A program made the position numbers and the translations under genes. Positions 57,438 through 64,000 of a DNA stretch of 64,000 nt are shown here, in pieces. The notes beneath the pieces were generated by a model, which had not been told where the DNA came from, did no database searches, and saw only the letters and a program-made list of their open reading frames with translations. Every line of letters starts with the position of its first letter. Within the stretch, counting starts at the first letter, position 1. Source of the stretch: Paragonimus westermani (taxonomy: Eukaryota; Platyhelminthes; Trematoda; Plagiorchiida; Troglotrematidae). Location of the stretch: assembly GCA_008508345.1 (NCBI GenBank), contig QNGE01001706.1, forward strand, positions 26,035 through 90,034, read 5' to 3'.

Positions 57438-60400
57438 CTGCAAAATAGCAAGTAATACAGCGCATATATCTGTACGTAACTTTCAGTTAGTTATGTTAAA
57501 CTTTAAGACTGGTGTAGCATCAGTAGTCGCATATACTTTAAAGCTATCGGGATAAATTCTTGCTATACGTTAACTTGAGACGCTTGTTGGTGGGTGACAT
57601 GTTCTCATTTTCTTGCAAATAGTTAACCACAGCGACTATCAATGTAGTTGCTGATAGCCGATCTAACTTGGATGATTCTCTCCAGAACTATACACACAGA
57701 AGATCGGAACGCATGATCAGAGATGGCTAACAGCATGTTGAGCAATACATCTACCCACTAGGCTACCAAGGCGCTGTAAGAGGCTGTGGAAAGAAAAGCG
57801 AGTGACTTTCTTCAGCTGTTGCAAATGCATTTCCCAAGCCCTTCTGGAGTTGATGCGGATGCTTGTTAGTTTATTGACCAACCACAAAACGGTCGATGGG
57901 CTTCACCTTACGAGGAAAACGAAACGAGATAACTAAAGGAAGTGACACACACTGTGTATTTACCGAATCCTTTTACTCGTCCTTAGCGGACGTTCGCGGA
58001 TAAAACTGAGCACAAATGGGTCATAAAATGCTGTCTTCCGATCTCAGATTCATCTACTGTCCTGAAATTAACTTACTCATCGATTAACAATAGGCATTTC
58101 GAAGCATTCTAGTGATGTCATTTAGATTCTAGTGATACTGGAGATTTGAACTCACCTTTGTGAAAGACTACTGCGTTTTTAGTACAATTGTCATGGTCGC
58201 AATTTCTGCTACCTCTGATTCAGTGATAGTTCATTATCATGCACTGCAAGTATGTGACCATCTTTGAGGAACCATGTTCATTTTATTTGTCCTTCGTATT
58301 TCTTCCTATTGAATTTACGACATTTCCATCTTGAATATACTAAGCTTGTTTCTGTTAGAATATGATTATTCTACTACGATCAATTCAGTCTACTTCTGAG
58401 CACTGTAAATCAGTCAGTGAATAACTCCTCATACCGGAACTGCATATCACATGCAGCTATCTAGAACGATATAACCGGTTTTTGCATCGATGTTTTGTAC
58501 GTGTTCATGTTTTCAAAGTTGCTTTTTAATATGTATACTACGTAAGAATCTTCAGTATGTGGAAAGATTGTGTACACTTAGCGTAGTCTCAATGATTGTG
58601 GATAAATCCAGGATTAGGATGCCCGAGTTTAGGCTGGACTCTAGCCAGAGATTGAAACCACTTGCTACTATGCTGTATATGTTTAGCTGCTGAGTCACAG
58701 AACTACACCAGAAGCCTAAGACTGGCATACCTGGATCCACGAGTTAACTAGTCCAATATGTTTTTCATGTCCGCCAACCCATTCGCAATATGAACTATCG
58801 TGATAGGCCGTCTCGAACAGTTAACGTAGACACACACCAAAACATATGCTGCTAGTCAAAACTGCATCATAAACTTGGCTGGAAATCTAATCTATAGTAG
58901 TCAGTGACAGCTGACAGTTCACGATCGACTGTTTCCGTTCACATTAACGGGGACTAAAACACACTGTTGGAGCTGTTGACGGTTGTCCGGTACGTTTGGC
59001 TATGTTTAATGCGATATCGGATATGAATTCATCAAAGCATGTTAACGCAAGTGAGAAGTCCTCGTTAAGAAATTTTCGACTGGATTGAACAGATAGATTA
59101 TTTGTAATCTGCGTTCAGAATGATCGACCAAGGTGAACGCTATTCACATAAAGTTTCAGTTGGGTGTTCAGGTATGACTGATCGGTCGAGCCTATTGTAA
59201 GATTACAGGCGTTAAGGTAACTACAATGATTTCATAAGCATGAGGATCGGAGTGCAATTTCCGGTCTGAACGAGGACATACACTACCGATAGGTTCCAAC
59301 AACAGCAAAACTGGATTCTGGTGATTCGTTTCGAAGCGGTCCAGCGAAATACTTACCTGGATGGGGGCGCTGCGATAAAGTGTAAGTAGTGTTCAGTTTG
59401 ATATCTCCGAACTCCAGTTAAACGTGTTGCGCTTATTTACTAAAAGTCGACTCTGAAGTTGGCATTATTTTTGCCTTTTAGTGCCTACAGAGAACAATTA
59501 CTCTAACTTTTGTGCCATCGGTGTACACACAATACAAGGCTGTTTCATTCCTTTTTTAACTATCGTTATGCACTTAATAAAACTTTCTTGTATGATATTG
59601 TGTGACATGCCCACCTCCTCACCAATGACTGATCATTTAAATAGGCTAATTTCGGTAGATTGATAACTGTTTTGCAAGTTCGATTTCTTTTACTCCATTT
59701 CAAACGCCTTTTCTGCTGGATAATTTCAGTATTCGGTTGATTAACATTAACGATGAAACAGCATTACTACTGTATTTTTTCTCATTAGTAGCATGTTAGT
59801 TTCAATCTGTTCAGTCACCTTTACTGACGTTTTTCCAGACTTGAAATGTAGTCATAATTAACCCGATAATCTGCATCAGCCTTAATGGAACTGTCGATTA
59901 CGGATTATTGATTTGAGTATCCTAGATCTTCAGGTGCGATTTAACACACACGGTTGGCGGCATCCGATTCGGATTAGCCTGTCACAGTGACCGAAGCCAA
60001 AGGACGTCTGCGCTTATATATCACTGCAACTGGCTTGCGCTGGACCAATTGCAGTTCCACCAACACACCACATATCCAGTGTAAACCCGAAGGAATAAGA
60101 CCGGGAGGTGTGCCAGTCGGGCCCTTCTGTCCAGCCGGTCAATGCTGGTTAGCCAGTTGATTGGCTAATGAGAAAAGGAAACTCTTATCTCTCGGAAACT
60201 AAACAGAGAGAGGCTGCAATGACGAGATCCAAACCAAGAAGATTTGTGAAGTGTAACACAAGAAGCATTGCAGTATAGGAGTGTAGGTTAGTGCATCCAA
60301 GATAAGATAGGGATGGAAAGCAAAATTCTCATTGAACTATGCAAAGCCCGGCAGACCATTAATCATACAATACACCTACAAAGTCGAAGAAAAGAATGGA

Positions 60401-60812
60401 TAGAAGACGGCAGACACTCAAATTTCCGAAAAGAGTGGATTAATTGTCAACGGCAAGGATGTGGGCCGATGCATTCATTAACAGAAGTAGAATGGATACA
60501 CTGATATGACCTGAGCCTAACGTACTCGTCGAATCTTCGCCGACGGTGTACTATGAGTATGTTGGTGACNAGTGCGCTCAAAACCGCCACTATTTATGTA
60601 CTGATGTTCTGAACTTTTACATTCTGTTTACCCATCCTTCTTTTCATTTTCTCCGCTAGACAATATGCCTTCAGTATTCTACAAATTCATGCACCAGTCA
60701 GGACAAACCGTTCGATATCGACAGAAGACGCCACGGAAACCAACACCCCGATTACCAGATAGTCAGTGGAGGCGTGAGAATCAACATAAAAGACGGTTGT
60801 AAATAAAGTAAC
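57438..60812. other. Intron or intergenic DNA between the synaptotagmin-like and LIN9-like exons
   Basis: Neither the preceding synaptotagmin exons (C2A domain) nor the following LIN9 exon was found here. A possible SINE trace lies near 59205-59290. The block 59930-60500, with a run of Pro/Gly-rich frames, is unidentified. Confidence 0.5.
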
Positions 60813-61210
60813 CTCGCCGTAATTTTTGTCCCGATTATGAGCGGCATCGGAACATGCATATCATCTGGGAGATCACGTAGATACTCCAGCTGAACGGAAC
60901 GGGTTGCTTGTAGTGTTCGTATCTTTTCGCGCTTTTCATTCAACGACCGGCGTTCTTCGTCGAAAAAGGCAGTCGAACAGCGACGAGGTTTCCCCATGAG
61001 GCGTCTGAGAAGGGACCAACGAGCGCGAGAGAGCCGTCGAGTTTTGACGTTCGGAAAGTTTTCTCGGAGACAAATACGAAAATCATTTTCGCCCAGAAGA
61101 AGAGGCCGGTCCAGGTTTGAATAGAACCACTCATAGAAGACCCACTTATGAGCCTTAGGAAGTTTCAGCACATTACGGAGACGGACCGCATTGACTTGGG
61201 ACGCCCGTCT
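60813..61210 (-). CDS. LIN9: LIN9 homologue, DIRP-domain exon (partial gene)
   Basis: A single minus-strand exon of 132 codons plus two bases runs from the acceptor TCCTTAG to the donor GTTACT. It encodes LRNVLKLPKAHKW (about residues 11-23), YEWFYSNLDRPLLLGENDF, LRENFPNVKTRRLSRARW, RRLMGKPRRCSTAFFDEERR and LPLIIGTK-like PMPLIIGTKITA. This is the DIRP domain of the LIN9/Aly/Mip130 family, almost complete. LIN9 is a core subunit of the MuvB/DREAM complex, which binds cell-cycle gene promoters in the nucleus. The exon is open, with conserved Trp, Cys and Phe positions, so it looks functional. N-terminal exons should lie right of the window. The next exon, expected to start with one base completing Arg, was not found to the left before the synaptotagmin-like exon. 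Confidence 0.93.
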
Positions 61211-64000
61211 CTAAGGATTGTGCGGTGCTGCGTGCCAAGGAAGACGGTTCCCCAATGACACACACACACCAATCCTTCAAATCACTCCATCCCATGCAAT
61301 ACTCATAATGTCTGCAGGCCTCGTTCAGTTTGTGTTCAGCTGAAGATTCTAAGCAGGGATTAAATTGCTTGTCGACTATCTGTTTTAAACTGAGTGACAT
61401 AAAGTGCAATATCATACTGATATTGGGAGAACCTGTCGCCAGATTTTATTTCCTTCATCGTGGTCACCTTTTTATGGTGGTTTTACAATGGCATCACTTG
61501 CTTCTAGGTTTCACAAAGCACAATGCGCGGTTTTCATTCATTTCTCCTAGAGCTTGTTGGCACTGACTAGAATCTCTCTATCGGTTCTGATTCAGCCAAT
61601 CTCATATGGTTATTTTGAAGTCCATGATGTTTTGTCCCAACAAAGTTGTCCAGTGTTATCACCATTGTTACACACTGTTCGTTTTCGTGAAATAATCTAG
61701 AGTGGAACTATACTTGTTTGATTATCACCACATACGGCATCTACTTTCCCAAAATGGGTTTATCTACGGTTATGGGTCTGTTAGTAACCAACGTAAGAAT
61801 ATTATGCCAACAAAAAGAAATTCTATGTGCTGCAATTTTTCGCTTCTATAGATGTCCTTTATTGGCATCGCAAGTTTCGTTGTCGTTACTAATCTATATT
61901 TTGCATAGGTAGTTGTGTCACTTGAATTCCAGTTCATGACTCGTCGTTAAAACTCATATGAAGGTTCACCACTGAGATGTCGAATGTAACAACAAGTAAA
62001 ACAATTTTAGACTTTCGGTATCTTTGATACTTTTAAACAAGGGAAGTAAAGAACGTAGGTTGTGAGAAACGAAAATCATTTCGTACATTTACATTAATCA
62101 CAAATCATGCAAAAGAATTATGTTCCTGAGTCGAACTGATAGGGGCTAAACATATTTCATTGAGACAACGAAGGGCAAACACCTGCCTAATCTCCGTCAA
62201 CATAAGCCTAAGCCCACTATTAGATTGCATGTTTTTTGACTGGCGATCAGGCAGTAGGTGAGTGGATCAGCGCATAACATCTGATCTCTGGTTTCACTCT
62301 TCGGAGCAACAAATTATTTTGTTCGTTGTGGGTGAGCGAACATTCCGTAGCTTAACGTACATGAAAGTGTGTCAAGTAAAAAAACGATGTGCCCCAAAAT
62401 ATCTTCGATCTGTGCAGGTTAAATGTGCTTAACCACGACTGACTATTTTTTCCAACCGCTTTGATGGTTGGTTGAACTTTAGCTGCGACACCTTCATAGT
62501 CTATTGACCAATATAGTTCATTCTAAGTGTACAAGATTTACTGGCTTAAAACAGAAGAACACATTTAAGAGAAAACTGAGTTACAAAGTTCGGAAATGAT
62601 GCACACGGTTTATAATTTACGCGACACTACATGAGAAACTGAAAAACTATTCGACGTAGCCTGGATACAGTTGATGAAAACGTAAGTGATGTGTTGAGGT
62701 TGAGTACCGGTCCACTAGGTCTACTGGCAACATGTAACGCTTACTCTCCAAGTCAGCTGTTTAGCCTTCAGGTTCTACATCATAATCTGTAACATCATGT
62801 GAGTGACCTTGTATTCAACTCATCATTGCACGCAAACTGAACCGGTAGTTCGGACACCAACTCAATATCAGCAGCAACAACAATATAAAGTACAAATTTT
62901 CTGTGCTACTAAATAAATTACACGTTGGCCGGTTAGTACACTTTGTCATGCATGATACAATAAACGCGGCACTAGACACGACATTCAGGAGTCTACTAAA
63001 ACAAGTTAAAATTGAGTGTTAGTATGCTGTCACGTCTTACATCCTGGGACTAAACTCCAGCAGGAAGGGTGAACTAATTTTTACATAGGCAAATTGCTCT
63101 ATTTCGCTAGATATGGTTTATTACATCAACTGGGCGACTGAGAACCAATGAGACGACATATGCAAAATCCCGTTGTCATGCACACTCAACCAACCGGTCT
63201 GTTTCATTATCCGAACCGTATGACCGGTTTGTACTTCCAATAAATCCTAGGTAGAGCAAAACTATGAAAATATGCTGCTTTTCGGTGTAGTCCACATAAG
63301 TAATTTACTCAAGCATTAAATGATGTATGTGCTCAATGCTTAACAGACAAAAAAATAAGCCTAGATATTTACACCTAAATCTGTTATGTGTTGTACCATC
63401 CGAGAAGGTGAAAGTGGGTAACATACGTGGATCTGCTAAATATGAAGGTTTTACAGGTGGCAGCGCAAAGTAACTTCATTTTTAGTATAGTTCAACTGGT
63501 TCGAAAAATGACTTGGTTTTTTTGTCAAGGCTGAATACGGCACAGAATAAGAAAAGTGTATCGGCCGAAGACAACAATTCCTATTGTCATTCATGTTAGA
63601 GGTAACTATGAACTTTCTTACCAACGTTCTAATTAGAAGGACCTTTATTGCTCACTCGGAATAGGCGTCCCAATTGGCTCATACAACAACGGCCGTGTTT
63701 TGCATTTCTCCTTATCATTATCAAAGTTCCCTTCTAAATATCTCTAAGTGTATGTCCGAAGGGGAATTGGGAAAAATTGGATTCACTTAAATTTGGAGAC
63801 CGTGTGCTTGAAGTTTCGTCTGTAGCATATAATGTCTGTGTAAGATAGTTTGAAGATATTATACGAAGTGCAAAGACAACCAATTTGTGCAAATATTTTC
63901 ACCAGCAACAGTATCGTGTTCAGTTAGGAAATGTATAAATATTCATAAAAACAACAAAACTTGTGGAACCTTATTAACGGCTATGATTCGAAAGTAATTT
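61211..64000. other. LIN9-like upstream intron, no gene seen
   Basis: No exon with a phase-0 donor and LIN9 N-terminal sequence was recognised. A (AC)n run lies near 61258. A tRNA-like scrap (about 62240-62320, gatcaggcagtaggtgagtgg ... ctggtttcactc) may be a SINE remnant. The rest is AT-rich and featureless. Confidence 0.5.

Noticed and set aside
1..64000. CRISPR arrays, bacterial operons, rRNA genes
   Set aside because: No regularly spaced short repeats, ribosome-binding-site-led gene clusters or rRNA-like blocks were seen; splice sites and LINE/SINE content show a eukaryotic genome.

Overview
The window reads as nuclear DNA of a flatworm, most likely a parasitic fluke (trematode). Coding exons are short and separated by introns of hundreds of bases to about 17 kb with GT/AG borders. 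The introns carry decayed retroelements of the kinds common in fluke genomes: Ty3/gypsy LTR elements, RTE-like and CR1-like LINEs, a Penelope-like element and tRNA-headed SINEs. No bacterial operons, CRISPR arrays or rRNA are visible. The species cannot be fixed from the sequence alone.

Left half (1-30.5 kb, + strand): seven exons of one SLC16-type monocarboxylate transporter-like gene (1339-29946). They splice in phase into 606 codons plus a stop. The 5' end, with the usual first transmembrane motif, lies off the left edge. A poly(A) signal follows at 30482. Intron 3 holds an assembly gap (17209-18163) bounded by the two arms of a Penelope-like element. Introns 4 and 6 hold RTE LINE fragments, a second Penelope fragment and SINEs.

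Right half (30.7-61.2 kb, - strand): two exons of an unrecognised gene (30703-31177) converge tail-to-tail on the transporter. Next come three exons of a synaptotagmin-14/16-like gene encoding a complete C-terminal C2 domain (36189-57437). Its 17.5-kb intron contains a decayed CR1-like LINE (about 43.1-45.7 kb) and a Ty3/gypsy element with a long intact RT-RNase H-integrase frame (53.5-56.8 kb). Further right, a single exon carries the DIRP domain of a LIN9 (DREAM/MuvB complex) homologue (60813-61210). Neither the next LIN9 exon nor the preceding synaptotagmin exons were found between the two loci, so same-strand nesting is possible.

The most interesting signal is the Penelope-like insertion at 16781-18450. 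Two 288-bp arms, identical on direct reading and in inverted orientation, each carry the end of the GIY-YIG-like reading frame and a complete hammerhead ribozyme motif. A 14-bp direct repeat flanks the whole structure like a target-site duplication.
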